Assembly (NCBI RefSeq): GCF_008304605.1
Contig: NZ_PIJY01000023.1
Coordinates: forward strand, 1 to 64,000
Direction of reading: 5' to 3'
DNA: 64,000 nucleotides
Source of the DNA: Oceanobacillus polygoni
Lineage (GTDB): Bacteria > Bacillota > Bacilli > Bacillales > Amphibacillaceae
A model generated the notes under the pieces. That model did not search any database, had not been told where the DNA came from, and worked only from the letters and a program-made list of their open reading frames with translations. This document shows, piece after piece, positions 1 through 9,373 of the stretch. A program made the translations under genes and the position numbers. Every line of letters starts with the position of its first letter. Positions within the stretch are counted from its first letter, which is position 1.

Positions 1-22
1 TAATCGATCGAGGACTTAACTA
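1..22 (+). rRNA. 23S ribosomal RNA, 3' end only
   Basis: The first bases (TCGATCGAGGACTTAAC) match the conserved 3' terminus of Bacillus 23S rRNA as I know it. The rest of the gene lies left of the window. A 5S gene about 120 bases downstream supports an rrn operon end. The exact mature end is estimated. Confidence 0.8.
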
Positions 23-85
23 ACTTCTTTATTCGATGTCTTGTTTACTCTTATTTAGTTTTTAAGGTATAAATTAAAAAAAACC

Positions 86-114
86 TTGCATTTTTAATTG
101 GAAATGCATATAAT
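86..114 (+). promoter_or_regulatory. Promoter-like sequence in the 23S-5S spacer
   Basis: TTGCAT (86-91), a 17-base gap and TATAAT (109-114) fit a SigA promoter ending about 29 bases before the 5S gene. 5S is normally cut from the rrn precursor, so this may be fortuitous in an AT-rich spacer. Confidence 0.35.
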
Positions 115-142
115 AAAACTTGTCCTTGTTTTTTTAAGGATT

Positions 143-259
143 GTCTGGTAGCAATAGCGAAGAGGTCACACCTGTTCCCATCCCGAACACAGAAGTTAAG
201 CTCTTCAGCGCCGATGGTAGTTGGGACTTTGTCCCTGCAAGAGTAGGACGCCGCCAGGC
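143..259 (+). rRNA. rrf: 5S ribosomal RNA
   Basis: The gene is recognised from the conserved internal blocks GCGAAGAGGTCACACC, CCGAACACAGAAGTTAAGC and GAGTAGGACGCCGCC. The ends were set by pairing GTCTGG at 143-148 with CCAGGC at 254-259 (helix I), which gives 117 nt, the usual size. It is the last gene of the rrn operon and is followed by a strong terminator. Short reading frames across it on both strands are artefacts. Confidence 0.95.
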
Positions 260-265
260 GCACTT

Positions 266-306
266 AAAAAGAGTTAAAATACAGTATTTGTATTTTAACT
301 CTTTTT
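266..306 (+). terminator. rrn operon terminator
   Basis: A perfect inverted repeat (AAAAAGAGTTAAAATACA and its complement) flanks a 5-base loop and ends in a T run, a few bases after the 5S gene. It could work in both directions. Confidence 0.85.
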
Positions 307-387
307 GTATACTCCATAATTTATTTTAGACTACTACCCACTCCAACGAATGATTATCTTTCTTTCGATACTTGACTTGCTATTTTG

Positions 388-645
388 ATGGATATTGTAA
401 AGCAGTTTCTTGAATCAGAAATAATGAATTTAGAAATCTACAAAATAATCCATGGTTTTATCACATTAGATAATTTTCGTTACGGTGAGTATGAGGCGAA
501 TTAATTTGTTATTAGAAAAATAAACAATAATCATATTCAAATTGAAGACGGGGCGGCCACTGATAATACAGGCGTTTCCCGTGTAGAAATCTATAGTAGT
601 CGCAAGCTCCAATAAATTTTAGAAATGTATAAAGATACGTTATAA
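388..645 (+). pseudogene. Decayed reading frame of unknown family
   Basis: One frame starting at ATG 388 runs for 85 codons broken only by TAA at 502-504 and TAA at 613-615, ending at TAA 643-645. The pieces read as protein-like sequence, for example GEYEAN before the first stop and NHIQIEDGAATDNTGVSR after it. I do not recognise the family. The rest of the 318-973 gap shows no gene. A degenerate gene is the best reading; coincidental openness in AT-rich DNA is possible. Confidence 0.35.
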
Positions 646-973
646 AACCTTCTATCAACCATTCCATTTTCGACATAAAACAGCTCAATTATTTCTGTAC
701 AAATTAAAATTCGATAAAATTTTGGTATGCTCTATCAAAAAGTCGCTTTTTCTGTAGTTACATAAACCAGAAAAATTTCTTTCATTATTATTAATTGTTT
801 TCATATAGTTAGCAGAGATTTAGAATCTATGTGGTAAGGAATAACTTCAAAAGGGCATATTAATTTTGCTTGATAACTGGTGGTACTAACATAGGAATGC
901 GATCTTGATAGGATTCATTTTTATATGGAAGTAGAATAGAAATAGATAATAATTCACTAAAGGGGGATATTCA

Positions 974-1675
974 TTGTATTCATGGGCAGATCAACTGTTA
1001 GGGGAAGACTTTTTATTAATTATTACAAGGTTGCTTGTTGCATTAGTATTATCTGGTTTAATTGGTTTTGAACGGGAAGTCAATAATCATTCCGCTGGAT
1101 TCCGCACGCATATTCTTGTAGGTGTAGGTGCTTGTTTAATGATGATTTTATCCCTGTTTGGGTTCAGTACATTTAACGAAGTAAACGATAATATCCGATT
1201 TGATCCTGCACGTATACCCTCTTATGTCATCAGTGGGATTGGATTCCTTGGAGCAGGGACAATTATTGTTTATGGAGGAACGGTTCGTGGACTGACAACA
1301 GCAGCTTCTATCTGGGCTGTGGCAGGAATTGGTCTTGTGGTTGGCTCAGGAATGTATAGTGTCGCTATTTTCACAACGCTTATCATATTAATCAGTTTGA
1401 TTTTCTTGAATCATATCGAAAGAATTTTTCCAAGGTCAAGGACTACTACGTTTATTGAGTTAGTTGTTGATGAAAAGATTCAAATTAACCAAGTGGTCGA
1501 GATTATCGAAAATCACCATTTTCCTATTAGAAATGTTGAAATTATAAGACAAGAAAGTAGTTTAAGGAAAGTCTATATAAAAACGAGTCGAAAAGATAAG
1601 CTGAGTTTAATTACGATTTTTGAAGAAATTTCACAGCTCCAGGGTGTAAAAAATATCTCAGAATTAAATAAATAA
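974..1675 (+). CDS. MgtC/SapB family membrane protein
   Basis: This 233-residue protein has four or five hydrophobic segments in residues 1-145, including the family stretches LSGLIGFERE and GFRTHILVGVGACLMM, and GIGFLGAGTII followed by GLTTAASIWAVAGIG. A small ACT-like soluble domain follows (about 150-230). The family is linked to magnesium homeostasis and acid or phosphate stress; the exact role of this member is not known. The TTG start is chosen because AGGGGGAT lies just upstream. It is monocistronic, ends at a strong hairpin and precedes the ctsR operon. Confidence 0.85.
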   Translation: MYSWADQLLGEDFLLIITRLLVALVLSGLIGFEREVNNHSAGFRTHILVGVGACLMMILSLFGFSTFNEVNDNIRFDPARIPSYVISGIGFLGAGTIIVYGGTVRGLTTAASIWAVAGIGLVVGSGMYSVAIFTTLIILISLIFLNHIERIFPRSRTTTFIELVVDEKIQINQVVEIIENHHFPIRNVEIIRQESSLRKVYIKTSRKDKLSLITIFEEISQLQGVKNISELNK

Positions 1676-1684
1676 CATTTTTTC

Positions 1685-1719
1685 AAAAACCTTACACAGA
1701 TAATTTGTGTAAGGTTTTT
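1685..1719 (+). terminator. Terminator after the mgtC-like gene
   Basis: AAAAACCTTACACA pairs with TGTGTAAGGTTTTT, giving a long stem with A and T tracts, so it is probably bidirectional. It separates the mgtC-like gene from the ctsR promoter. Confidence 0.85.
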
Positions 1720-1764
1720 GGTTTCGTTTTTGTTAAATTTGTCTAAGATATAAATATAAGTTGT

Positions 1765-1792
1765 TTGCATCTCCTTTATTTTGGCGTATAAT
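1765..1792 (+). promoter_or_regulatory. SigA-type promoter of the ctsR operon
   Basis: TTGCAT (1765-1770), a 16-base spacer and TATAAT (1787-1792). The CtsR operator starts 8 bases downstream, where the transcription start should lie. Confidence 0.75.
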
Positions 1793-1800
1793 AAGATTAT

Positions 1801-1824
1801 AGTCAAAGATAGTCAAAGTCAAAA
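1801..1824 (+). promoter_or_regulatory. CtsR operator with tandem heptads
   Basis: AGTCAAA GAT AGTCAAA (1801-1817) matches the CtsR consensus RGTCAAANANRGTCAAA, and a further GTCAAAA (1818-1824) follows directly. Position over the start site implies repression by CtsR, the first product of the operon, so the operon should be autoregulated and heat-inducible. Confidence 0.9.
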
Positions 1825-1867
1825 GAATAACATGCTGGGATAATTCATACAGAAAGGTGTAGGGCAG

Positions 1868-2335
1868 ATGAGCAATATTTCGGATGTAATTGAACAGTAT
1901 CTGAAAAAGGTTCTACAGGCGAAGGGTCAGAATGCGATTGAAATTAAGCGAAGTGAAATTGCGGATCAGTTTCAGTGTGTTCCCTCGCAAATAAATTATG
2001 TGATTAATACGCGTTTTACTGTAGAAAAAGGGTATATAGTAGAAAGTAAGCGTGGTGGTGGGGGCTATATTCGTATCATGCGGATAAAGTATCAGGATAA
2101 GTCTGAACTTATTGATGAAATTATCCAAATGATTGATGGTGCTGTTTCCCAGCGTTCATCCATTAATGTTTTGGAACGATTATTGGAAGAAGATATTATC
2201 ACGAAGCGTGAGGCAAAGATTATGCTTAGTGCAATTGATCGTACGACGTTAGCTTTTAAACTTCCATTACGAGATGAATTACGTGCTCGTATACTTTCAA
2301 AAATGCTTTTAACGTTAAAATATTCAAGTAAGTAA
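1868..2335 (+). CDS. ctsR: Class III heat-shock repressor CtsR
   Basis: CtsR is a dimeric repressor that binds tandem GTCAAA heptads and controls clp genes. It loses DNA binding on heating and is degraded after McsB action. The 155-residue protein starts with the conserved SNISDVIEQYLKK, has the winged-helix segment including ESKRGGGGYIRI, whose glycine loop acts as the thermosensor in B. subtilis, and a C-terminal domain for dimer and McsB contacts. It is the first gene of ctsR-mcsA-mcsB-clpC and its own operator lies at 1801-1824. Confidence 0.97.
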   Translation: MSNISDVIEQYLKKVLQAKGQNAIEIKRSEIADQFQCVPSQINYVINTRFTVEKGYIVESKRGGGGYIRIMRIKYQDKSELIDEIIQMIDGAVSQRSSINVLERLLEEDIITKREAKIMLSAIDRTTLAFKLPLRDELRARILSKMLLTLKYSSK

Positions 2336-2377
2336 AGTAGTATTTTACAAATGTTTTTTGTAAAGGGGGAATAGACA

Positions 2378-2926
2378 TTGGAATGCCAGGAATGTCATGA
2401 ACGACCAGCTACGCTCCATGTAAAGCAAGTAATTAATGACCAAGAAACAAAAGTAAGCATATGTGAGACATGTGCGAAGAAAAAGGGATATATCACATAT
2501 CCAGAGGAAGGTTATTCCCTTCATGATTTACTAACTGGTTTATTTAATTTTGATAATTTCAATATGACGAACATGAGCGAAAATCAGTTAAACCAAGTAA
2601 AAGAGCTGCAATGCTCGAAATGTGGAATGACGTTTTCGAAGTTTAAGCAAGTTGGTAAGTTTGGCTGTGCCCATTGCTATGAATCTTTTGCTTCTAAGTT
2701 AGAGCCAATTTTCCGTAGGGTACATTCTGGTAATACGAAGCATTTTGGTAAAATCCCAAAACGTGCTGGTAGTGGCTTACAATTAAAGAAACAACTGAAA
2801 AACTACCGAGAAGAGTTACAACAATTAATCGAAACAGAAGCATTTGAAGAGGCTGCAAAGGTCCGAGATAAAATAAGGGCATTGGAAAAAGGAGATAAGG
2901 AGCCAGAAGCAGGTGATGAGTCTTGA
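2378..2926 (+). CDS. mcsA: McsA, activator of the arginine kinase McsB
   Basis: McsA is a zinc-binding partner that activates McsB. The 182-residue protein carries two pairs of CxxC motifs: C3/C6 with C29/C32, and LQCSKCG with GCAHCYESF near residues 85-107. A UVR motif ([14 protein letters not shown]) lies near the C terminus. The TTG start follows AAAGGGGGA. Its stop overlaps the mcsB start by four bases (TTGA), indicating translational coupling. Confidence 0.95.
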   Translation: MECQECHERPATLHVKQVINDQETKVSICETCAKKKGYITYPEEGYSLHDLLTGLFNFDNFNMTNMSENQLNQVKELQCSKCGMTFSKFKQVGKFGCAHCYESFASKLEPIFRRVHSGNTKHFGKIPKRAGSGLQLKKQLKNYREELQQLIETEAFEEAAKVRDKIRALEKGDKEPEAGDES

Positions 2927-3987
2927 GCTTAGAGCATTTTATTAAAGATGCACTCAGTCCGTGGATGTACGAACAGGGGCCAGATAACGATATTGTGATG
3001 AGTAGCAGAATTCGGTTAGCACGAAACTTTGCAACTGTTACGTATCCGATCCTTGCAGAACACGAGAAATTAGATGATATTCGTAGTTTTTTTAAGAAAG
3101 AATATGAACATCAAACGTTTCAAAGCTACAAAGATTTAGAATTTGTCTCAATTAAAGATTTGACGCCTGTAGAAAAGAGTGTGCTTGTCGAAAAGCATTT
3201 AGTTAGTCCTCATTTGGTAAAGCGTGATGAACATGCTGCTGTTATGATTTCACAAAATGAACAGGTTTCAGTTATGATAAACGAAGAGGATCACATTCGA
3301 ATTCAGCTCTATTTTCCAGGGTTACAGTTAAAAAAGGCGCTGGAGGAAGCGTTCCATTTTGATGATTGGATTGAAGAGAAGGTAAATTATGCGTACGATG
3401 AAACGAAAGGATATTTAACAAGCTGTCCGACAAATGTAGGAACAGGAATGCGAGCGTCTGTTATGATGCATCTTCCAGCCTTATCGATGACGAAGCAAAT
3501 TAATCGGATGATTCCTGCCATCAGTCAGCTAGGACTTGTTGTTAGAGGGATCTATGGAGAGGGCAGTGAAGCGCTTGGAAACATTTTTCAAATATCCAAT
3601 CAAATTACGCTTGGAAAGTCCGAAAAAGATATTGTAGCGGACTTAGAAAGTGTTGTGAATCAGTTAATCGATCATGAACGAGTCGCACGCGGGTTTATCA
3701 TGAAACGATCAGGCATAGAGCTTGAGGATCGTATCTTCCGTTCCTATGGTGTGCTGCAGTATAGTAGAATTATTGAATCAAAAGAAGCAGCAAAATGTAT
3801 TTCTGACGTGCGATTGGGCATAGACTTAGGTATTATAGAAAATACATCAGGAAATATCTTAAATGAATTAATGGTTCTTACACAGCCGGGTTTTCTTCAA
3901 CAATATGCGAATAGAACTTTGAATGCAAGCGAACGCGATGTATTGCGTGCATCACTCATACGCGAACGATTAAAATTGGAAAACTAG
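2923..3987 (+). CDS. mcsB: Protein arginine kinase McsB
   Basis: McsB phosphorylates arginines on CtsR and on misfolded proteins, marking them for ClpC-ClpP. The 354-residue protein has the phosphagen-kinase catalytic fold without the metazoan N-terminal lobe. Visible motifs are [10 protein letters not shown] near residue 27 and [13 protein letters not shown] with Cys168, the cysteine conserved at the active site of this superfamily. The start is TTG, overlapping the mcsA stop. Thirteen bases separate it from clpC. Confidence 0.97.
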   Translation: MSLEHFIKDALSPWMYEQGPDNDIVMSSRIRLARNFATVTYPILAEHEKLDDIRSFFKKEYEHQTFQSYKDLEFVSIKDLTPVEKSVLVEKHLVSPHLVKRDEHAAVMISQNEQVSVMINEEDHIRIQLYFPGLQLKKALEEAFHFDDWIEEKVNYAYDETKGYLTSCPTNVGTGMRASVMMHLPALSMTKQINRMIPAISQLGLVVRGIYGEGSEALGNIFQISNQITLGKSEKDIVADLESVVNQLIDHERVARGFIMKRSGIELEDRIFRSYGVLQYSRIIESKEAAKCISDVRLGIDLGIIENTSGNILNELMVLTQPGFLQQYANRTLNASERDVLRASLIRERLKLEN

Positions 3988-4000
3988 GAGGGAAATCCAG

Positions 4001-6430
4001 ATGATGTTTGGACGATTTACAGAAAGAGCTCAGAAAGTATTAGCATTATCACAAGAAGAAGCGGTACGACTTGGCCATAAGAATATTGGTACAGAACATA
4101 TTTTATTAGGTCTTGTCCGCGAAGGAGAAGGAATTGCGGCAAAAGCATTGCAGTCGCTAGGTTTAGAAGTACCAAAAATCCAAGAAGAAGTAGAAAAACT
4201 TATTGGTGTTGATAAGCAGCCAATGCAATCGATTCATTATACACCACGTGCAAAGAAGGTCGTAGAGTTATCGCAAGATGAGGCGAGAAAATTAGGGCAC
4301 TCCTACGTAGGTACAGAGCATATTTTACTTGGTCTTATCCGTGAAGGTGAAGGTGTTGCTGCACGTGTATTGAATAATCTTGGTGTCAGCTTAAATAAAG
4401 CGAGACAACAGGTACTACAACTACTAGGAAGTAATGAATCACAAGCAGGTAGGCAGGGACGATCTGGGCAACAATCAAGTGCAAGTACGCCGACGTTAGA
4501 CTCGTTAGCACGCGACTTAACGGTTAGTGCAAAAGAGGGTAAAATCGACCCTGTAATTGGGCGCGCGAAGGAAATTGAACGGGTTATTCAGGTGTTGAGC
4601 CGCCGTACGAAAAATAATCCGGTATTAATTGGTGAACCAGGTGTTGGTAAAACAGCTGTAGCAGAAGGTTTAGCACAGCAAATTATAGATAATGAAGTAC
4701 CTGAAACACTTCGTGATAAGCGAGTGATGACATTAGATATGGGTACAGTTGTTGCAGGTACCAAATATCGTGGTGAATTTGAGGATCGCTTGAAAAAGGT
4801 GATGGAAGAGATCCGTCAGGCAGGAAATATTATTCTATTTATCGATGAACTTCATACATTAATTGGCGCTGGTGGAGCAGAGGGTGCAATTGATGCATCG
4901 AATATTTTAAAACCTTCCCTTGCTCGTGGTGAATTACAGTGTATTGGTGCAACAACACTTGATGAATATCGTAAATACATTGAAAAAGACGCTGCGTTGG
5001 AGCGTAGATTCCAGCCAATTCAAGTCGATGAACCGACATTGGAAGAAACGATTCAGATTTTACATGGTCTACGCGATCGTTATGAAGCGCATCATCGTGT
5101 AACGATAACGGACGAAGCGATTGAAGCAGCTGCAACGCTTTCTGATCGTTATATTACCGATCGCTTCCTTCCAGATAAGGCGATTGATTTAATTGACGAA
5201 GCAGGCTCTAAAGTACGCCTAAGCTCTTACACGGTTCCACCGAACTTGAAGGAGCTTGAGCAGAAGCTTGAAGATGTACGAAAAGAAAAAGACGCTGCTG
5301 TACAAAGCCAGGAATTTGAAAAGGCTGCATCTTTACGTGATTCCGAACAACGTTATCGTGAAGAACTAGAAAAAACGAAAAATGAATGGAAAGAAAAGCA
5401 AGGACAGACTGACTCAGAGGTTACTGTTGAAGATATTGCAAGTGTTGTATCTATCTGGACAGGGGTACCTGTATCGAAGCTAACAAAGGATGAGAGTGAG
5501 CGTCTATTAAACATGGAGGACATCTTGCATAATCGTGTGATTGGCCAAGGTGAGGCAGTAAATGCGATCTCTAAGGCAATTCGAAGAGCACGTGCTGGCT
5601 TAAAAGATCCGAAGCGGCCAATCGGCTCCTTTATTTTCCTAGGGCCTACAGGTGTTGGTAAAACAGAGCTTGCTCGAGCTTTAGCGGAAGTAATGTTTGC
5701 TGATGAAGATGCGATGATTCGGATTGATATGTCCGAATACATGGAAAGACATGCGACATCTCGTCTAGTTGGCTCTCCTCCAGGATATGTTGGCTATGAG
5801 GAAGGCGGTCAGCTGACAGAGAAGGTTCGTCGTAAACCATATTCTGTCGTGCTTTTAGATGAGGTTGAAAAAGCACATCCAGAAGTATTTAATATTCTGT
5901 TACAGGTGCTTGAGGATGGGCGTCTAACGGATTCCAAAGGAAGACTTGTTGACTTCCGTAATACGGTAATTATTATGACCTCCAACGTTGGTGCAAGTGA
6001 GCTCAAACGAAATAAATACGTTGGCTTTAATATCGGTGATGAAGGAAAAGAATATAGCGATATGAAGTCAAAAGTGATGGAAGAACTGAAAAAGGCATTT
6101 CGTCCGGAATTTTTAAACCGAATTGATGAAACGATAGTCTTCCATTCGTTAGAAAGAAAGCATATGAAGGATATTGTGACACTTATGCTTGAACAATTGC
6201 AACGTCGTTTGAAGGATCAAGATATTCATTTATCGTTGACCGATAAGGCAGTAGATAAAATTGCCAATGAAGGGTTCGATCCGGAATATGGTGCCCGTCC
6301 ATTGCGTAGGTCCATTCAGAAGAATATTGAGGACCTTCTATCCGAAGAGTTGCTGAAAGAAACAATTGCTAAAGGGCAACAAGTAAAAATCGGTTTGAAT
6401 AATAAAGGAGACTTCATCGTTCTCTCGTAA
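4001..6430 (+). CDS. clpC: ClpC, AAA+ unfoldase of the ClpCP protease
   Basis: ClpC unfolds substrates, including arginine-phosphorylated proteins, and feeds them to ClpP. The 809-residue length is normal. Domains in order: duplicated N-domain (about 1-145), first AAA+ module with Walker A GEPGVGKT near residue 211, a coiled middle domain with a UVR-like segment (about 415-460), and second AAA+ module with GPTGVGKT near residue 548. The C-terminal end shows FLNRIDE and YGARPLRR. Two ATGs are adjacent; the first is used after GGAGGG. It is the last gene of the ctsR operon. Confidence 0.98.
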   Translation: MMFGRFTERAQKVLALSQEEAVRLGHKNIGTEHILLGLVREGEGIAAKALQSLGLEVPKIQEEVEKLIGVDKQPMQSIHYTPRAKKVVELSQDEARKLGHSYVGTEHILLGLIREGEGVAARVLNNLGVSLNKARQQVLQLLGSNESQAGRQGRSGQQSSASTPTLDSLARDLTVSAKEGKIDPVIGRAKEIERVIQVLSRRTKNNPVLIGEPGVGKTAVAEGLAQQIIDNEVPETLRDKRVMTLDMGTVVAGTKYRGEFEDRLKKVMEEIRQAGNIILFIDELHTLIGAGGAEGAIDASNILKPSLARGELQCIGATTLDEYRKYIEKDAALERRFQPIQVDEPTLEETIQILHGLRDRYEAHHRVTITDEAIEAAATLSDRYITDRFLPDKAIDLIDEAGSKVRLSSYTVPPNLKELEQKLEDVRKEKDAAVQSQEFEKAASLRDSEQRYREELEKTKNEWKEKQGQTDSEVTVEDIASVVSIWTGVPVSKLTKDESERLLNMEDILHNRVIGQGEAVNAISKAIRRARAGLKDPKRPIGSFIFLGPTGVGKTELARALAEVMFADEDAMIRIDMSEYMERHATSRLVGSPPGYVGYEEGGQLTEKVRRKPYSVVLLDEVEKAHPEVFNILLQVLEDGRLTDSKGRLVDFRNTVIIMTSNVGASELKRNKYVGFNIGDEGKEYSDMKSKVMEELKKAFRPEFLNRIDETIVFHSLERKHMKDIVTLMLEQLQRRLKDQDIHLSLTDKAVDKIANEGFDPEYGARPLRRSIQKNIEDLLSEELLKETIAKGQQVKIGLNNKGDFIVLS

Positions 6431-6443
6431 ATAGTAGGAATGT

Positions 6444-6476
6444 AAAAAGCTAGAAGAGCAGTATCTTCTAGCTTTT
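6444..6476 (+). terminator. Terminator of the ctsR operon
   Basis: AAAAAGCTAGAAGA pairs with TCTTCTAGCTTTT just after the clpC stop, giving a strong stem followed by a short T run. Confidence 0.85.
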
Positions 6477-6663
6477 CCTTCCATTTGAGAGATTGTTCAA
6501 AAAAACCTCATTACTATCCTTTGAATACCCACTTTTATTGAGAAATCGTACTAAACGACCCAGTTGTGGCATAAATAAGGAAATATGTTTCATAAATTGA
6601 TAGGAAGCTGTAACCTATTTGCTCAAAAAATGTTTTACAATAGTAAGAGAAGGGGATAGTGAT

Positions 6664-8031
6664 TTGGCTAAGCGAAAAACAAAGTATGTTTGTCAGGATT
6701 GCGGATATGAATCTGCTAAATGGATGGGCAAATGTCCAGGCTGTAATAATTGGAATACGATGGTGGAAGAAGTTGAAGCGAAAACAGTTAGAGGAAGACA
6801 AGTAAGTGGAACACAAGTCGTCAGTAAGCCAGAAAGGATTACTTCGATTGAATCGCAGAAAGAACCGCGTATTACCACGAAGATGAAGGAATTCAATCGT
6901 GTGCTCGGTGGAGGTATTGTTCTCGGATCACTTGTCTTAATTGGTGGTGACCCAGGGATTGGTAAATCTACCCTGTTATTACAAATCTCCTCGCAGCTTG
7001 CAGGAAAGCAATTGCCAGTCCTCTACGTTTCTGGTGAGGAATCGATTCGCCAAACAAAGCTACGTGCTGATCGATTAGGGGTAAAAGAAGATCTGCTCTA
7101 CGTTCTTTCTGAAACTAATTTGTTTGATATTGAAAAGCAAATTGAAGAAATACGCCCTTCGTTTGTCGTAATTGACTCCATCCAAACCATTTTTAAGGAA
7201 GACGTAACGAGCGCTCCTGGTAGTGTTTCACAAGTACGAGAATGTACCGTTGATTTAATGAAGGTCGCAAAATCAAATGGCATTCCGATATTTATAGTTG
7301 GCCATGTGACGAAAGAAGGGGCGATAGCTGGTCCAAGGCTACTTGAACATATGGTTGACGCTGTCTTGTATTTTGAAGGGGAAAGACATCATACGTATCG
7401 AATTTTACGAGGTGTGAAGAATCGTTTTGGAAGTACAAATGAAATGGGTATTTTTGAAATGAAAGAAGAAGGACTTCGAGAAGTGATGAACCCTTCGGAG
7501 ATTTTCCTGGAAGAGCGTTCCCAAGGATCAGCGGGCTCTACTGTTGTTGCATCGATGGAAGGGACAAGACCTGTACTCGTTGAGATTCAAGCATTGATTT
7601 CTCCAACTAGCTTTGGTAACCCACGCCGCATGGCCACAGGGATTGATCATAATCGTGTGCCGTTATTAATGGCAGTTCTCGAAAAAAGGGTTGGCCTTAT
7701 GCTGCAAAACCAAGATGCCTATATTAAGGTAGCTGGTGGTGTGAAGCTTGACGAACCTGCAATCGACCTAGCGCTTGCTGTAAGTATTGCCTCAAGCTTT
7801 CGAGATAAGCCGACGAATCCAGATGATATATTTATTGGCGAAGTTGGACTTACTGGTGAAATCAGACGTGTTTCACGTATTGAGCAACGTGTTCAAGAAG
7901 CGGCTAAGCTTGGCTTTAAGCGAGTGATTTGTCCGCAAAATAATTTGGATGGCTGGACGTACCCAAAGGGAATTAAAGTCCATGGTGTTCGTACCGTTCA
8001 AGAAGCATTAGATATAGCGATGGCCCAGTAA
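6664..8031 (+). CDS. radA: DNA repair protein RadA (Sms)
   Basis: RadA is a RecA-like, DnaB-type ATPase that promotes branch migration during recombination. With a TTG start at 6664 it has 455 residues and begins AKRKTKYVC, as in the family. A C4 zinc finger uses C10/C13/C24/C27, Walker A is [10 protein letters not shown] near 94, and the RadA-specific KNRFG motif is at 252-256. A Lon-like C-terminal domain follows. An in-frame start 45 bases upstream would add residues not seen in the family; GAAGGGGAT supports the shorter form. B. subtilis has disA next; here yacL follows. Confidence 0.96.
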   Translation: MAKRKTKYVCQDCGYESAKWMGKCPGCNNWNTMVEEVEAKTVRGRQVSGTQVVSKPERITSIESQKEPRITTKMKEFNRVLGGGIVLGSLVLIGGDPGIGKSTLLLQISSQLAGKQLPVLYVSGEESIRQTKLRADRLGVKEDLLYVLSETNLFDIEKQIEEIRPSFVVIDSIQTIFKEDVTSAPGSVSQVRECTVDLMKVAKSNGIPIFIVGHVTKEGAIAGPRLLEHMVDAVLYFEGERHHTYRILRGVKNRFGSTNEMGIFEMKEEGLREVMNPSEIFLEERSQGSAGSTVVASMEGTRPVLVEIQALISPTSFGNPRRMATGIDHNRVPLLMAVLEKRVGLMLQNQDAYIKVAGGVKLDEPAIDLALAVSIASSFRDKPTNPDDIFIGEVGLTGEIRRVSRIEQRVQEAAKLGFKRVICPQNNLDGWTYPKGIKVHGVRTVQEALDIAMAQ

Positions 8032-8158
8032 ATTGTTAAGCCCCTTTCATATAATTTTTTCGGTTATGTTATCATTTGCAAAAATACTATGTTTTTTTCA
8101 TTCTTTGTGAGGGTTAAATTATAAATTTATCGGTAATACTTAACATTAGGAGGTGACG

Positions 8159-9253
8159 ATGTTGCTAAAAAAAATAGTGCATTTATTTTTTATTGTTCTA
8201 GGCGGTACCACTGGTTATCTTTATGTACCAGAAATTATTCGGTTGTTGAACATTACAGATTTGGATTGGGCAAGATCCCCATATTTAGGCATGATCATCG
8301 GTGCAATTATATTCTTTATTCTTTCTTATTGGCTGGCAGATTATATTGTTGACTTTTTGAGGTGGGTGGAAGACGCACTTATTAAGCTCCCAGCAGTTGA
8401 TTTATTCTTTGGTAGTATTGGTTTAATTGTCGGATTGGTTATTGCTTACTTTGTTAACATGCCCTTACAAGATATTAACATTGAGGTCGTTTCACAGGTG
8501 TTGCCACTCTTTATTATGATCGTTCTTGGTTACCTTGGTTTCCAGGTGGGATTCAGACGGAGAGATGAATTTGTTAATCTGATGAAAACAAATAAAAAAG
8601 ACAAACGCCGTCCTGTTGAAGGTGACGAAGTAGATGTTATCCTACCAAAAGCAAAAATACTGGATACAAGTGTTATTATTGATGGTAGAATTGCAGATAT
8701 TTGTCAAACGAACTTTTTAGAAGGAACGGTTATAATTCCACAATTTGTTCTTGGGGAGCTGCAGCATATTGCCGATTCCTCGGATACACTTAAACGAAAT
8801 AGAGGTCGCCGTGGACTAGATGTATTGAATCGCATCCAAAAGGAATTACCAGTGAAAGTCGAGATTTATGAAGGTGACTTTGAAGAAATTCCAGAGGTTG
8901 ATAGTAAGCTAATAAAGCTTGCTAAGGTAATTAATGGTATTGTTGTAACGAATGACTTTAACTTAAATAAAGTCTGTGATTTACAAGGTGTTAACGTACT
9001 AAATATTAACGACCTTGCCAATGCTGTGAAGCCGGTTGTACTCCCGGGTGAAGAGCTAATTGTGCAAGTAATTAAAGACGGTAAAGAGCATAATCAAGGG
9101 GTAGCTTATCTTGATGATGGTACAATGATTGTTGTAGAAGAAGGCCGAGACTATATCGGAAAAACGATTGAAGTAATTATTACAAGTGTCCTGCAAACAT
9201 CTGCTGGTCGGATGATTTTTGCAAAACCAAAATTACTTGAAAAAGCATTGTAA
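8159..9253 (+). CDS. yacL: PIN/TRAM domain membrane protein YacL
   Basis: This 364-residue protein has about four membrane segments in residues 1-130, then a PIN nuclease-like domain starting at KILDTSVIIDGRI with acidic residues expected at the active site (D of LDTS and D of TNDF), and a C-terminal TRAM domain (about 295-355). It is conserved in Firmicutes and its cellular role is not established. AGGAGG directly upstream favours ATG 8159 over an in-frame GTG at 8153. A hairpin terminator follows. Confidence 0.92.
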   Translation: MLLKKIVHLFFIVLGGTTGYLYVPEIIRLLNITDLDWARSPYLGMIIGAIIFFILSYWLADYIVDFLRWVEDALIKLPAVDLFFGSIGLIVGLVIAYFVNMPLQDINIEVVSQVLPLFIMIVLGYLGFQVGFRRRDEFVNLMKTNKKDKRRPVEGDEVDVILPKAKILDTSVIIDGRIADICQTNFLEGTVIIPQFVLGELQHIADSSDTLKRNRGRRGLDVLNRIQKELPVKVEIYEGDFEEIPEVDSKLIKLAKVINGIVVTNDFNLNKVCDLQGVNVLNINDLANAVKPVVLPGEELIVQVIKDGKEHNQGVAYLDDGTMIVVEEGRDYIGKTIEVIITSVLQTSAGRMIFAKPKLLEKAL

Positions 9254-9280
9254 AAAGGGTATAACTGATTAAGGTGAAGT

Positions 9281-9315
9281 AAAGTGATAACATGAATGAT
9301 ATGTTATCACTTTTT
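9281..9315 (+). terminator. Terminator between yacL and gltX
   Basis: AAAGTGATAACAT pairs with ATGTTATCACTTT, followed by a T run. Confidence 0.85.
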
Positions 9316-9373
9316 CATATAGAAGTAATTTAAAACTATATCGGTATTAATAATTAACGAGAGGGGCAACACC

